Assembly (NCBI GenBank): GCA_945862385.1
Contig: CAMAXV010000003.1
Location: forward strand, 220,522 to 268,050
Source of the DNA: Chitinophaga pinensis
GTDB taxonomy: Bacteria > Bacteroidota > Bacteroidia > Chitinophagales > Chitinophagaceae
Reading direction: 5' to 3'
DNA: 47,529 nt
Shown: in pieces, positions 9,284 through 17,547 of the stretch
Position numbering within the stretch: the first letter of the stretch is position 1
Layout: the number at the start of each line of letters is the position of its first letter
Program-made: the position numbers and the translations under genes
Notes under the pieces: model-generated
What the model was told of the DNA's origin: nothing
Database searches by the model: none
What the model saw: only the letters and a program-made list of their open reading frames with translations

Positions 9284-10404
9284 CAGTTTCTATTTTCTTT
9301 TCTAATGAGATTGAAACTCAGTGAAAACACATGTGTGTACAATGGATTGGATTGATTGGCAAGGTTTGTAAAGGCATAATCAATGGTCACCTGCTTCAAT
9401 TTAAATCCAACACCTACACCCGGCTGAAATATCCATATTTTTTTAAGATTAGTGGTATCGCCATCCTTTAACCCTTTTTGAAAGTTATAAACACCCAGAC
9501 GTCCATAAACTAATTTTCTGAATCCAGCTTCCAGTCCAATTCTTGGATCAACATTCAAAACAGATGACGATAAAAGCACATTGCGTTTACCGTCAAATGT
9601 CAAATCCAGGTTAACCTCACCTCCCAATTCCACCGATGGTGTTAACGCTTGTTTATATGCTGCACCGAAAATAAGTCTTGGAGCTGTCAGTTCAGTTGAT
9701 CTAACTGGAATTTCATTGTTTGTGAGGTAAAGAATTTGTTTTTCCCTGTCTGTAAACTTGAAATTCCAGACATTAAATGTCGATGTCAGATCTCTTGCAA
9801 CTATCCCCAACTCCCATCGGGTAGATTTATAGGAAATACCTGCATCCAGGCCAATTCCCCATGCACGGGCAAAGCTCCCAACATTCCGGTGTATTACTTT
9901 AGTGCTTACTCCTATTGCAAGCTTTTTACCATCCTGGTCGTAGAGTTCTTGTCCGTATGAGATTAAAAAAGCATAATCGGCAGATGAAAATGCAGTGATG
10001 TTATTGTAATTGACAGTGCCATCAGGCTCTACCAGATATAACGTATTGGGGATATCATCTACTGCAAACCGGACCAATGATAACCCCAGGGTTTTTCCCC
10101 TGCCAGATATATCATTGAGGGGAATTGCCATAGCGGCAAAATCGTATTTACCGATTCCCGCAAAATACTCTGCATGCATCAGTGATAGAGAAGGATTGTC
10201 TTTCACGGCAGACAAACCTGCCGGATTCCAATATCCGGCAGTAGCATCTGCTACGCCAGCTACCATCGCACCACCCATCGACAGACTTCTGGCTCCCGCA
10301 CCTATATTCAAAAACTCATTGGAATATTTTCTGAATTGAGCATGGGATTGTAGCAAAAAGCCCACACAAAGGAAAAAATTCAGACAATACTTAAAGTTTT
10401 TCAT
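9283..10404 (-). CDS. porV: Type IX secretion system outer membrane protein PorV
   Basis: PorV is a FadL-like outer-membrane barrel that carries T9SS cargo from the translocon to the sortase PorU. The 373-residue product has a signal peptide (MKNFKYCLNFFLCVGFLLQSHAQ). The typical PorV/PorQ N-terminus follows: FLNIGAGARSLSMGGAMVAGVADATAGYWNPAGLS. The ATG at 10404 is preferred over an in-frame one at 10449 because the latter lies upstream of a TAACTTTG promoter element (10421-10414) and adds a charged tail in front of the signal peptide. The stop overlaps the porU start. Confidence 0.93.
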   Translation of the reverse strand: MKNFKYCLNFFLCVGFLLQSHAQFRKYSNEFLNIGAGARSLSMGGAMVAGVADATAGYWNPAGLSAVKDNPSLSLMHAEYFAGIGKYDFAAMAIPLNDISGRGKTLGLSLVRFAVDDIPNTLYLVEPDGTVNYNNITAFSSADYAFLISYGQELYDQDGKKLAIGVSTKVIHRNVGSFARAWGIGLDAGISYKSTRWELGIVARDLTSTFNVWNFKFTDREKQILYLTNNEIPVRSTELTAPRLIFGAAYKQALTPSVELGGEVNLDLTFDGKRNVLLSSSVLNVDPRIGLEAGFRKLVYGRLGVYNFQKGLKDGDTTNLKKIWIFQPGVGVGFKLKQVTIDYAFTNLANQSNPLYTHVFSLSFNLIRKENRN

Positions 10405-10413
10405 CAGATCACA

Positions 10414-10421
10414 CAAAGTTA
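10414..10421 (-). promoter_or_regulatory. porV: -7 element for porV-porU
   Basis: TAACTTTG on the minus strand fits the Bacteroidota TAnnTTTG -7 consensus and ends nine bases before the signal-peptide ATG of porV. No TTTG is found at the ideal -33 position, so the call rests on the -7 match and position. Confidence 0.5.
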
Positions 10422-10495
10422 GGTGGATATCATCCAATTTAACACGCATGGCATACCCTGTTCAAAACGTTTTACGCACTCTTATATTGCTCATT

Positions 10496-10526
10496 TTTGC
10501 GGGTTTCCACTTCTATGCTACATTTG
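10496..10526 (+). promoter_or_regulatory. tyrS: Bacteroidota promoter for tyrS
   Basis: TTTG at 10496-10499, 19 bases, then TACATTTG at 10519-10526: an exact TTTG-N19-TAnnTTTG promoter. It decides the tyrS start, because the longest open frame would begin at 10497, inside the promoter. Confidence 0.8.
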
Positions 10527-10541
10527 CGCAAAGTTTTAACA

Positions 10542-11828
10542 ATGAGCCTGATAGAAGAACTTAAATGGAGGGGGATGTTGCAAGACATCATGCCCGGAAC
10601 TGCGGAACAACTGGAAAAAGAACCGACTTCAGCCTATATCGGATTTGATCCCACTGCAGACAGTCTGCATATTGGAAGCCTCGTTCCCATTTTACTCCTG
10701 TATCACCTTCAGCAGGCCGGTCACAAACCCTTTGCCCTGATTGGGGGGGCAACAGGAATGGTTGGAGATCCCAGTGGCAAAAGCGAGGAAAGAAATCTCT
10801 TAGATGAGCCTACCCTTCAGAAAAACATTGCATGTGTTCAGAAACAGCTTGAAAAGTACCTTGATTTTAACCCTGAAAGATCAAATTCAGCAGAGATTGT
10901 CAACAATTATGACTGGTTCAAGGGACTTGGATTCATTGAATTTCTCCGTGACGTGGGCAAACATATCACGGTAAATTACATGATGTCTAAAGACAGTGTA
11001 AAAAAAAGGATCGAAGGCGAAACTGGTATCAGTTACACAGAATTTGCCTATCAGCTGATGCAGGGATACGACTTTTACTGGTTGTATAAAAACAAAAACT
11101 GTAAACTTCAAATGGGCGGAAGCGACCAGTGGGGCAATATCACCACAGGCACAGAATTGATCCGCAGGAAAGCAGGCGGTGAAGGATTCGCCTTTACCTG
11201 CCCCCTGATTACCAAGGCCGATGGCGGTAAGTTTGGAAAAACGGAAAAAGGCAATGTTTGGCTGGATCCACAGAAGACCACGCCATTTCAGTTTTATCAG
11301 TTCTGGTTGAATGCTGCTGATGCGGATGCGGAGAAGTGGATAAAGATATTCACCCTGCTTTCTATGGAGGAAATTTCTATCATCATAGATGAACATGCTA
11401 AAGACCCTGGTGCAAGGGCACTCCAAAAAAAGCTTGCGGAATGCATTACCATTTTTGTACACGGACAGGCAGAATTTGAAAGTGCCAGGCAAACTACAGA
11501 ACAATTATTTGGTAAGGGAGAGGATATCAACCTCAGGGAAATGGATGAAGCCCAGCTTCTTGCCGCCATGGAAGGCGTACCGGAACATCAGATTGAAGCT
11601 GCTCATATTGTAACTGGCATAGACGTTGTTTCCTTCCTGTTTGAGTCAGGCATATTTCCTAGCAAGGGAGAAGCCCGCAAGATGGTACAGGGTGGCGGCA
11701 TTAGTATCAATAAAGAGAAAGTCACAGACCATTCCATGTTGATAAATAACGCGTCTCTCCTTTGTTCAGAATATATTGTGGTGCAAAAGGGAAAAAAGAA
11801 TCATTTTCTTGTCAAAAAAGCAGGATAA
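10542..11828 (+). CDS. tyrS: Tyrosyl-tRNA synthetase
   Basis: This class I aminoacyl-tRNA synthetase attaches tyrosine to tRNA-Tyr. The 428-residue product has the HIGH-type motif in DSLHIGSLVP, the tyrosine-site region GGSDQWGNI, the KMSKS-type loop KFGKTEKGN and a C-terminal S4-like RNA-binding domain (FPSKGEARKMVQGGGISINKEKV). Length and order are standard for bacterial TyrS. The ATG at 10542 follows a perfect promoter by 15 bases and gives the usual MSLIEEL N-terminus. It is divergent from porV and followed by tRNA-Gln, which has its own promoter. A 205-codon open frame on the opposite strand is only a shadow of this gene. Confidence 0.97.
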   Translation: MSLIEELKWRGMLQDIMPGTAEQLEKEPTSAYIGFDPTADSLHIGSLVPILLLYHLQQAGHKPFALIGGATGMVGDPSGKSEERNLLDEPTLQKNIACVQKQLEKYLDFNPERSNSAEIVNNYDWFKGLGFIEFLRDVGKHITVNYMMSKDSVKKRIEGETGISYTEFAYQLMQGYDFYWLYKNKNCKLQMGGSDQWGNITTGTELIRRKAGGEGFAFTCPLITKADGGKFGKTEKGNVWLDPQKTTPFQFYQFWLNAADADAEKWIKIFTLLSMEEISIIIDEHAKDPGARALQKKLAECITIFVHGQAEFESARQTTEQLFGKGEDINLREMDEAQLLAAMEGVPEHQIEAAHIVTGIDVVSFLFESGIFPSKGEARKMVQGGGISINKEKVTDHSMLINNASLLCSEYIVVQKGKKNHFLVKKAG

Positions 11829-11852
11829 AACGATTTTTATTACCACTAAAAT

Positions 11853-11883
11853 TTTGGCATAAAAGAATATTTTATTATTTTTG
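11853..11883 (+). promoter_or_regulatory. Bacteroidota promoter for tRNA-Gln
   Basis: TTTG (11853-11856), 19 bases, then TATTTTTG (11876-11883) exactly match the Bacteroidota promoter. The tRNA begins 15 bases after the -7 element. Confidence 0.8.
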
Positions 11884-11898
11884 CCACCCATTTACGGA

Positions 11899-11969
11899 TG
11901 CCCGATAGTATAATGGTAGTACGACAGATTTTGGTTCTGTTTGTCTTGGTTCGAATCCAGGTCGGGCAA
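11899..11969 (+). tRNA. tRNA-Gln (anticodon UUG)
   Basis: The sequence folds into a full cloverleaf. The acceptor stem is TGCCCGA/TCGGGCA, the D arm contains AATGGTA, the anticodon stem is ACAGA/TCTGT with loop TTTTGGT (anticodon TTG), and the T arm is CTTGG-TTCGAAT-CCAGG. The discriminator base is A. It is a single tRNA with its own promoter and terminator. CCA appears not to be encoded. Confidence 0.96.
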
Positions 11970-11980
11970 CAATAAGAAGT

Positions 11981-12012
11981 AAAAAAGTGGTTGATTTTCA
12001 ACCACTTTTTTC
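11981..12012 (+). terminator. Rho-independent terminator after tRNA-Gln
   Basis: The perfect inverted repeat AAAAAGTGGTTGA / TCAACCACTTTTT has a short loop and ends in a T run, 12 bases after the tRNA. The flanking A run makes it potentially active in both directions. Confidence 0.9.
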
Positions 12013-12600
12013 GTTTAAAGAGGTCCCGAAACCCATTTTTCCCCTATTCGTTCCCATATTTTGAGGGAATCAGTTGCCCAGACGAGTCAAATTTTACAAT
12101 CTTAAGTGTTAGAAATAAGTTCTAAATTCACATTCGACTAAACCTACATATACAATATCACATTTCATTTCAGTAGTCGTTCTGAATTCCTGAATAAACA
12201 CTTACAATGATGGAAACAAATACTAAAACCTTGAAAAGAGAATGGATAAGATTCCATATCATTTCGCTGTTCATCTATGGTATCTTCTTCTACTTACTAT
12301 TGAGATACAATTTGTCATACCTAACCCCTAGTCTTGCTGTGCTGCTTATTATTAGGGAGAGAAAATTCAGGAAAGGCAGAAGGAATATAACCTGGAAAGA
12401 ATTGTTTTCGAAATCTTAGAACGGAAGAGGCTAAATCAAAGCATCTCATCAAAACACGCATATAAATCACTTATCTCGTTCTTTCCAATTCCAAAATATA
12501 TCCCGAATAAAGGAGTTTAATTATTGTAAAATAACTAGAATTCCCACAACTCGCTTGTAGAGATGATGACAAAGCATTCAACAAACAGGCTGAATCTGCC
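12013..12600. other. Gene-poor, AT-rich stretch downstream of tRNA-Gln
   Basis: The 588 bases between the tRNA terminator and the next convincing gene hold only one small open frame (12207-12419). No tRNA-end duplication, integrase fragment or inverted repeat was found here. It may be a decayed insertion region next to a tRNA, but nothing in the sequence proves that. Confidence 0.5.
12207..12419 (+). CDS. Possible small membrane protein, unknown
   Basis: This 70-residue frame encodes a basic N-terminus and hydrophobic stretches (about residues 17-31 and 36-47, IISLFIYGIFFYLLL and LTPSLAVLLII), then a basic tail (RERKFRKGRR). It has no recognisable family, no clear promoter and no neighbour in the same direction. 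The topology is that of a small inner-membrane peptide. It could also be a chance open frame in an AT-rich gap. Confidence 0.3.
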   Translation: MMETNTKTLKREWIRFHIISLFIYGIFFYLLLRYNLSYLTPSLAVLLIIRERKFRKGRRNITWKELFSKS

Positions 12601-13212
12601 TTAATTAGCAGGCACCTGCATCATTACCTTTAGGCTTCTTTTTTTAAGCGGAAAAAGAAATCCAATTCCAAAACAGGAGGCATTGTAGTCAGCTTCCAGA
12701 TTGTCGGTATATTTCATGCCCGTATAATTCAGGAAAAAATTATCATATCCGAATTCTATATGTGGTCCTCCTGAAGTGGAAAGCTTAAAGTTATCTATAA
12801 TACCATCCCCTTTAAAGACAATACGCTGTTGTGTAGCATATCCTGTGGATGCCCACCATTTGGGACTAAAATGCACAACACCTGAAAAACGCATGGGAAA
12901 TCGGGTAAGCGTAATATTTGCGTTTGTTGCAGCAGTGGTAACATATTTATAGCCCAAAACCGAGCGTATACTTAAAAATTTGTTAAACCCGTATTCCAGA
13001 CCCACCAGTATAGAACCACCTTGTCCTGCATTAACCGACTGATCTTCACCATTGGTAAAATAAACCTGTGCTACCTGATCTCCTCCCAACTCCAATGCAC
13101 CACCTAATGAAAGGGTCAACCCTTTCTTTACTTCCTGTGAAAATCCAGATGCTGAAAAAATGACAACAAAGGTCATAGCCATGTAAACTGACTTGCAAAA
13201 ATTGAATCTCAT
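12601..13212 (-). CDS. Small outer-membrane beta-barrel-like protein, unknown
   Basis: The 203-residue product has a signal peptide ending near SGFSQ. Alternating strand-like segments with many aromatic residues and glycines follow (SLGGALELGG, ILVGLEYGFNKFLSIRSVLGYKYV), as expected of an eight-stranded barrel. No specific family is recognised. It is the last gene after the ICMT-like gene, with about 20 bases between them, so cotranscription with cmoA is likely. The ATG at 13212 is preferred because it is adjacent to the signal peptide; an ATG two codons upstream (13218) is also possible. Confidence 0.65.
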   Translation of the reverse strand: MRFNFCKSVYMAMTFVVIFSASGFSQEVKKGLTLSLGGALELGGDQVAQVYFTNGEDQSVNAGQGGSILVGLEYGFNKFLSIRSVLGYKYVTTAATNANITLTRFPMRFSGVVHFSPKWWASTGYATQQRIVFKGDGIIDNFKLSTSGGPHIEFGYDNFFLNYTGMKYTDNLEADYNASCFGIGFLFPLKKRSLKVMMQVPAN

Positions 13213-13231
13213 AACCAATTTGATTTTCTGA

Positions 13232-13957
13232 TTATTCCGTAAATTTTCCTGATTTCTTTAAGTAACGAACAAGCGCATAACCTATTGCAAGCGCAGGAAT
13301 AACAATCCACAGTAACTGATTGGCATGCTCCCGGTCGCTATTGAGAAGCTGTTCGTTGTATTTGAGTAAAATCAACAAGGCAATACCCGCCAGCCACACA
13401 AACTGGGTATTGTATTCCTTCAGGATCCACCTCCGCCCGTTGAACTCCATTGAAGCGAAGGTCTTACTCAAACCGGATATGTTGGGAATCCACCTGTTGA
13501 CAGTTCCGCAATAAGTATCAAACGCTTTTCCGAATTTACTGCGCAGGAAATTCTCTTCTGCTAGAACAATGGCCTGGTAGATAAAAAGGAATAAAGGCAT
13601 CACGATACCAACATAATAGAGAGAATTAGCGAGTAATCCAACCCCCAGTAACATCAGAATATTGCCAACATAAAGTGGATTTCTGCAATGGCTGAAAATA
13701 CCCGTAGTGACAAGGTCGTCTGCATATACTTTTTTATCCTTCCCGCCACGTACAATGTAGGCAAGGCCAATTGTAGCACCCCGAACTGCCTGTCCCAATA
13801 CAGTCACAAACAAACCTCCGGCCAACGGCCAGTACCAGTAGTGTTCTCCACAGGAACTTGCAGTAAAAAGCTCAGGAGAAGGAAGAAACAACAATCCATA
13901 AAGTAGAATGAAAAGCCAGTTTCTGTACCTGAAAAAAAAGTTACCTATTTGTATCAT
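13232..13957 (-). CDS. Isoprenylcysteine carboxyl methyltransferase (ICMT)-like membrane protein
   Basis: The 241-residue protein has several membrane segments and the SAM-binding C-terminal signature of the ICMT/phospholipid methyltransferase superfamily: HCRNPLYVGNILMLLGVGLL (about 96-115) and later EENFLRSKFGKAFDTYC. The far C-terminus has another two hydrophobic segments (FVWLAGIALLILL, LLWIVIPALAIGY) that look like an extra domain. Substrates of bacterial members are mostly unknown and include lipids and isoprenoids. The ATG overlaps the cmoA stop by four bases, so both are probably made together. A role linked to cmoA is inferred only from this coupling. Confidence 0.78.
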   Translation of the reverse strand: MIQIGNFFFRYRNWLFILLYGLLFLPSPELFTASSCGEHYWYWPLAGGLFVTVLGQAVRGATIGLAYIVRGGKDKKVYADDLVTTGIFSHCRNPLYVGNILMLLGVGLLANSLYYVGIVMPLFLFIYQAIVLAEENFLRSKFGKAFDTYCGTVNRWIPNISGLSKTFASMEFNGRRWILKEYNTQFVWLAGIALLILLKYNEQLLNSDREHANQLLWIVIPALAIGYALVRYLKKSGKFTE

Positions 13958-14682
13958 GATTCTTTTTTTGCGATGAATCCGGAAAAGTTATACCATTTAA
14001 AAAACACTTCTACTGTTCTGAAACCAACTTCTTTGAGTAAAGTTATATTTTCACTCAATTTATAGGGTATGAGTACGTTTTCAAGCGCCTCTCTCTTTTG
14101 AGAGATCTCAAGTTCACTGTACTGATTCCTCCTTTTGAAATTGTAATAGTATTTGATGAAATCCCTGTTGAAGTCTGTTTCTTCTGCAAGGATTTTTTCA
14201 ATGATGATTAAAACACCACCGGGCCGCAGTTGCTCCTGAATTGAACGGAGTAGCCTTTCCCTCACAATTGGTCTTATGAACTGCAGGGTAAGACATAGGA
14301 TTACAACAGATGCATCTTTCATGGGTACATTCCCGGAGTTGAGGTCAGCTACTTCCAGTGAGTAAGGCCGGGTCATACCCATCTCATCTAATTTTGCCTT
14401 ACATTTTTCAAGCATCGGCTCCGAATCATCAATACCTACAAATTTGATATGCTGAGGTACTGTCTGATCCATCATAATCATGGTAGCTCCTGTTGAACAA
14501 CCAAGGTCATAAATAACGCCGTCTGCACCACAATGATCTGCTGCCAGTTCAGACATCATCCTTTGCATTTCCACATAATAAGGAACTGAACGAGTGACCA
14601 TGTCGTCAAATACTCCGGCTACTTTATTGTTAAAGGAAAAGTCGTATGCCTGTTTGAACGGTTCATCAAAAATCTTATCCAT
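13954..14682 (-). CDS. cmoA: Carboxy-S-adenosyl-L-methionine synthase CmoA
   Basis: CmoA uses prephenate to convert SAM to carboxy-SAM, the donor for uridine-5-oxyacetic acid in tRNA wobble positions. The 242-residue product matches E. coli CmoA in length and along its sequence: FDEPFKQAYDFSFNNKVAGVFDDMVTRSVP-type N-terminus, SAM motif YDLGCSTGATM (58-68), and the C-terminal YSELEISQKR that is nearly identical in E. coli. No cmoB lies beside it; an ICMT-like methyltransferase takes its place downstream. A -7-like CATATTTG (one mismatch) lies about 17 bases upstream. Confidence 0.9.
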   Translation of the reverse strand: MDKIFDEPFKQAYDFSFNNKVAGVFDDMVTRSVPYYVEMQRMMSELAADHCGADGVIYDLGCSTGATMIMMDQTVPQHIKFVGIDDSEPMLEKCKAKLDEMGMTRPYSLEVADLNSGNVPMKDASVVILCLTLQFIRPIVRERLLRSIQEQLRPGGVLIIIEKILAEETDFNRDFIKYYYNFKRRNQYSELEISQKREALENVLIPYKLSENITLLKEVGFRTVEVFFKWYNFSGFIAKKES

Positions 14683-14711
14683 GTTTGCTGCTTTATATCA
14701 AATATGATTAA

Positions 14712-15872
14712 TTATGCGAGTGCCTGCAGAATCTCCTCAAGGATATCCTGCGGATGTTCAAGTCCAACTGAAAGTCTGATTAATCCTGGCGTAATTCCAA
14801 CTGCTTGCCTCTCATCTTCTGTTAATTTGGAATGTGTAGTGCTGGCAGGATGTGAGGCAATGGTTCGGCTATCTCCAAGGTTATTCGTCATGGATAACCA
14901 TTTCAAGCTATTGAGAAACTTCCTTCCGCCTTCAAGTCCTGATTTCAACTCAAAAGTGAGTATTCCACCACCATTAAACATTTGTTTTCTGGCAACATCA
15001 AAACGGGTATGCGATGGCAGGAATGGATATTTAACCCAACTGAGCGCTGCATGATTTTCAAGTCCATTTGCAATGTAAAGTGCATTTGATGCATGCTTTT
15101 CCATTCTCACAAACAATGTTTCCAGACTTTTTGAGAGCACCCAGGCATTAAACGGACTTAAAGAAGGACCGGTATTTCTGATAAAAAGGTAAAGTTGCTT
15201 AATCAGGTCTTTTTTACCAACCACTACTCCACCGAGTACCCTACCCTGACCGTCTATGAATTTTGTGGCCGAATGCAATACCAGGTCTGCCCCGAATTTT
15301 ATGGGCTGTTGAACAGCCGGGGTGGCAAAGCAATTGTCCACCACAAAAAGTATTCCATGCTTTTTACACAAAGCTGCAACATACTCCAGATCGATAACAT
15401 CAAGTCCAGGATTGGATGGCGTCTCTACATAAAGCATTTTAGTACTGGGCCGAATCAATGCTTCTATGGATTCCGGCTTATTCATATCAAAATAACTATA
15501 TGTAATTCCCCATTTGGGCAAGTACTTGGTCAGGATGGTATGGGTGGATCCGAAAACAGCAGATGCAGAAATGATATGATCTCCTGAAGCCAGGAATGTC
15601 ATAAAACAGGCACTTACAGCAGCCATACCCGTGGCAGTGGCAATGCCGTCTTCAGCTCCTTCAAGAAGGCATACTTTTTTTATAAATTCATCCACAGATG
15701 GATTTGAAAACCGAGAATAAATATTCACATCAAGGTTGTCATCTGCAAAAGCTGCTGCCATGTCCTCTGCAGTATCATAAACGAAACTGCTTGTCAGGAA
15801 TAAAGGTGTTGAATGTTCCTTTTCTCCTGTTCTTTCCGTTTGTGTGCGTATCGCAAGTGTTTCTGGACGCAT
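14712..15872 (-). CDS. metZ: O-succinylhomoserine sulfhydrylase (Cys/Met metabolism PLP enzyme)
   Basis: This trans-sulfuration family enzyme most likely makes homocysteine directly from an O-acylhomoserine and sulfide. The 386-residue product begins ETLAIRTQTERTGEKEHSTPLFLTSSFVY, typical of MetZ. It has IYSRFSNPSVDEF for substrate and PLP contacts, and the PLP lysine is K204 in HSATKFIDGQGRVLGG. Cystathionine gamma-synthase and methionine gamma-lyase are close relatives, so the exact substrate is inferred. It sits eight bases after the OsmC gene, probably one transcript. Confidence 0.88.
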   Translation of the reverse strand: MRPETLAIRTQTERTGEKEHSTPLFLTSSFVYDTAEDMAAAFADDNLDVNIYSRFSNPSVDEFIKKVCLLEGAEDGIATATGMAAVSACFMTFLASGDHIISASAVFGSTHTILTKYLPKWGITYSYFDMNKPESIEALIRPSTKMLYVETPSNPGLDVIDLEYVAALCKKHGILFVVDNCFATPAVQQPIKFGADLVLHSATKFIDGQGRVLGGVVVGKKDLIKQLYLFIRNTGPSLSPFNAWVLSKSLETLFVRMEKHASNALYIANGLENHAALSWVKYPFLPSHTRFDVARKQMFNGGGILTFELKSGLEGGRKFLNSLKWLSMTNNLGDSRTIASHPASTTHSKLTEDERQAVGITPGLIRLSVGLEHPQDILEEILQALA

Positions 15873-15880
15873 AGTTATTT

Positions 15881-16327
15881 TTAATCTTGTTGAATTTTCA
15901 CTTCTTCACCATTGAGGATAACCCTGAAGGCAATCTCTGCGCCTGCAACCCTGAGTGTTTCAGCAACTGAACAATATTTTTTCAGAGAAAGATCAACAGA
16001 CCGATATGCTTTGGCAGGATCAATATTACCTGATAACCTGAACTCAATCTGAATAGCCTTCCAAAGCGATGGTTCAACTCCTTCTTCCCTCTGACCGTCA
16101 ATGTCAATTTCAAGACCATCCAGCTGTTGCCTTTGTTTTTTTAGTATGCTGACGATATCTACAGAGCTGCATCCACATACTGCTGCCAAGAGGGTTTGCA
16201 TGGGTCGGAATCCAGAACCATTACCGCCCTGTTCGGTGGGAATATCCATTCTCATCACATGTCCCTGAGTGTCAGTGACATCCATACCATAATTACCATC
16301 TGCCAGCTTAGCTGAGATCAATGCCAT
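15881..16327 (-). CDS. OsmC family protein
   Basis: OsmC/Ohr proteins are small thiol peroxidases or related redox proteins. The 148-residue product has both expected cysteines, in AAVCGCSSVDIVSIL and KKYCSVAETL. The sequence after the start is typical of the YhfA-like branch: LADGNYGMDVTDTQGHVMRMD. The open frame extends upstream to 16510, but that part is not OsmC-like and lies upstream of a -7 element, so the ATG at 16327 is used. It leads the metZ gene; a sulfur or peroxide connection is only suggested by that pairing. Confidence 0.87.
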   Translation of the reverse strand: MALISAKLADGNYGMDVTDTQGHVMRMDIPTEQGGNGSGFRPMQTLLAAVCGCSSVDIVSILKKQRQQLDGLEIDIDGQREEGVEPSLWKAIQIEFRLSGNIDPAKAYRSVDLSLKKYCSVAETLRVAGAEIAFRVILNGEEVKIQQD

Positions 16328-16343
16328 AAAAATTAATTGAGTG

Positions 16344-16351
16344 CAAATATA
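16344..16351 (-). promoter_or_regulatory. -7 element for osmC-metZ
   Basis: TATATTTG on the minus strand fits TAnnTTTG and ends 17 bases before the OsmC ATG. No good -33 match was found. It rules out the longer upstream start. Confidence 0.5.
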
Positions 16352-16426
16352 CGTTTTGAAAAGCAATTGACCTTTGAGGGGTAAGATCCACTTGCATTTG
16401 GTAAAAAATCTAAATAGATTTAACCT

Positions 16427-16666
16427 ATGGAAGCGGCATATGTTGTTGAGATTCATGAAAAGATTGCTGAACTGGAAGCCCGGCTCAAAATGGCAGAAAC
16501 AGAAAAGCAAAAATTAAACAACCAGATGGGGATGCTGAGCCGTGAAAACGAGATACTAATGAACGCCCTGGATAAACTTTATGCAAAAGAGCAGGAGCTC
16601 AGTCAGGCATTATCCAAGATACTTTTGCTTGAGAAAAAATTAATGCTCATGGCAGGAAAAGGGTAA
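16427..16666 (+). CDS. Small coiled-coil protein, unknown
   Basis: The 79-residue product is almost entirely one predicted coiled coil, with heptad-spaced Leu, Ile and Met from about residue 8 to 74 (IHEKIAELEARLKMAETEKQKLNNQMGML) and a short AGKG tail. It lies divergently from the OsmC gene and ends three bases before the rmlD stop on the other strand. It is not the shadow of another gene, and its composition fits a real protein. No family is recognised; a cell-division or envelope adaptor would be typical of such peptides, but that is speculation. Confidence 0.6.
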   Translation: MEAAYVVEIHEKIAELEARLKMAETEKQKLNNQMGMLSRENEILMNALDKLYAKEQELSQALSKILLLEKKLMLMAGKG

Positions 16667-16669
16667 TGG

Positions 16670-17539
16670 CTAACCTTTAATGCTTTCATTTAACTCATCT
16701 ATACATTTACGGAGACTTTCTTTCCAGGGCTTAAGTTCAATGCCATAGGTCTCACCTATTTTATGCTTATCCATTACACTATACTGGGGTCTTATAGCAG
16801 GCGTAGGATATGCTGACGTTGGAATGGGATTGACGTTACAACTACTTCCGGAGATTCTGCTTATTTCAAGCGCAAACTCAAACCAGGAAGTCTGGCCTTC
16901 GTTTGAAAAGTTATAAACACCCGGGTGCCAATCCTTGAAACTTATGATATGCATGATGCATGTGGCAAGATCTGCTGCATACGTTGGAGAACCGAGCTGA
17001 TCAGAAACAACACTGATCTCCGACCGCTCTTTCATAAGCCGTAGCATAGTCTTCACAAAATTGTGCCCATAAACCGAATAGACCCATGATGTTCGAATGA
17101 TAACAGCAAGTGGATCATTTTTTATTGCTGCGACTTCCCCATCGAGTTTAGTTCTGCCATATACAGATAGAGGTCCGGTTGGATCAGCTTCGATATAAGG
17201 TCTGGTACCATCGCCTGAATAGACATAATCGGTAGAAATATGTATAAAGCGACAATTTGCAGCTTCAGCAACGGCAGACAGGATATCGACAGATTCAGTA
17301 TTGACAAGTTTGGCCAATGCGTTTTCCGATTCTGCTTTATCAACAGCAGTATATGCGGCGCAGTTTATGCAAAAATCAGGTTTGAATTCATCAAAAAAAT
17401 GTCTGACCAATTCAAAATGATGAATGGGCATATCTTCTCTTGACAAAAAGAGAAATTCGTATGCTGAAAATTGAACAGCGATGTCTCTAAGTTCTTTACC
17501 AAGCTGGCCGTTGGCCCCGGTAACCAGAATTCTCTTCAT
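16670..17539 (-). CDS. rfbD: dTDP-4-dehydrorhamnose reductase
   Basis: RmlD makes dTDP-L-rhamnose in the last step of the pathway. The 289-residue short-chain dehydrogenase has the nucleotide motif VTGANGQLGKEL at the N-terminus, the family phrase CINCAAYTAVDKAE, the Ser in STDYVYSG and the catalytic YGRTKLDGE. It is the last gene of the six-gene nucleotide-sugar operon and starts eight bases after rmlC. The convergent coiled-coil gene ends three bases away, leaving no room for a separate terminator. Confidence 0.95.
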   Translation of the reverse strand: MKRILVTGANGQLGKELRDIAVQFSAYEFLFLSREDMPIHHFELVRHFFDEFKPDFCINCAAYTAVDKAESENALAKLVNTESVDILSAVAEAANCRFIHISTDYVYSGDGTRPYIEADPTGPLSVYGRTKLDGEVAAIKNDPLAVIIRTSWVYSVYGHNFVKTMLRLMKERSEISVVSDQLGSPTYAADLATCIMHIISFKDWHPGVYNFSNEGQTSWFEFALEISRISGSSCNVNPIPTSAYPTPAIRPQYSVMDKHKIGETYGIELKPWKESLRKCIDELNESIKG

Positions 17540-17547
17540 AAACTTAA

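Noticed and set aside
10497-10541. Longer tyrS start at 10497
   Set aside because: It begins inside an exact promoter, so it cannot be translated from that transcript; the ATG at 10542 is the start.
10887-11504. 205-codon frame opposite tyrS
   Set aside because: It lies entirely antisense to a certain gene, with no recognisable family and Cys- and Phe-rich composition typical of a shadow.
11899-12600. Integrated element at tRNA-Gln with an attachment repeat
   Set aside because: No repeat of the tRNA 3' end and no integrase were found in the window.
16328-16510. Extended N-terminus of the OsmC frame
   Set aside because: The sequence is not OsmC-like and lies upstream of a TATATTTG element; the short form has the family length.
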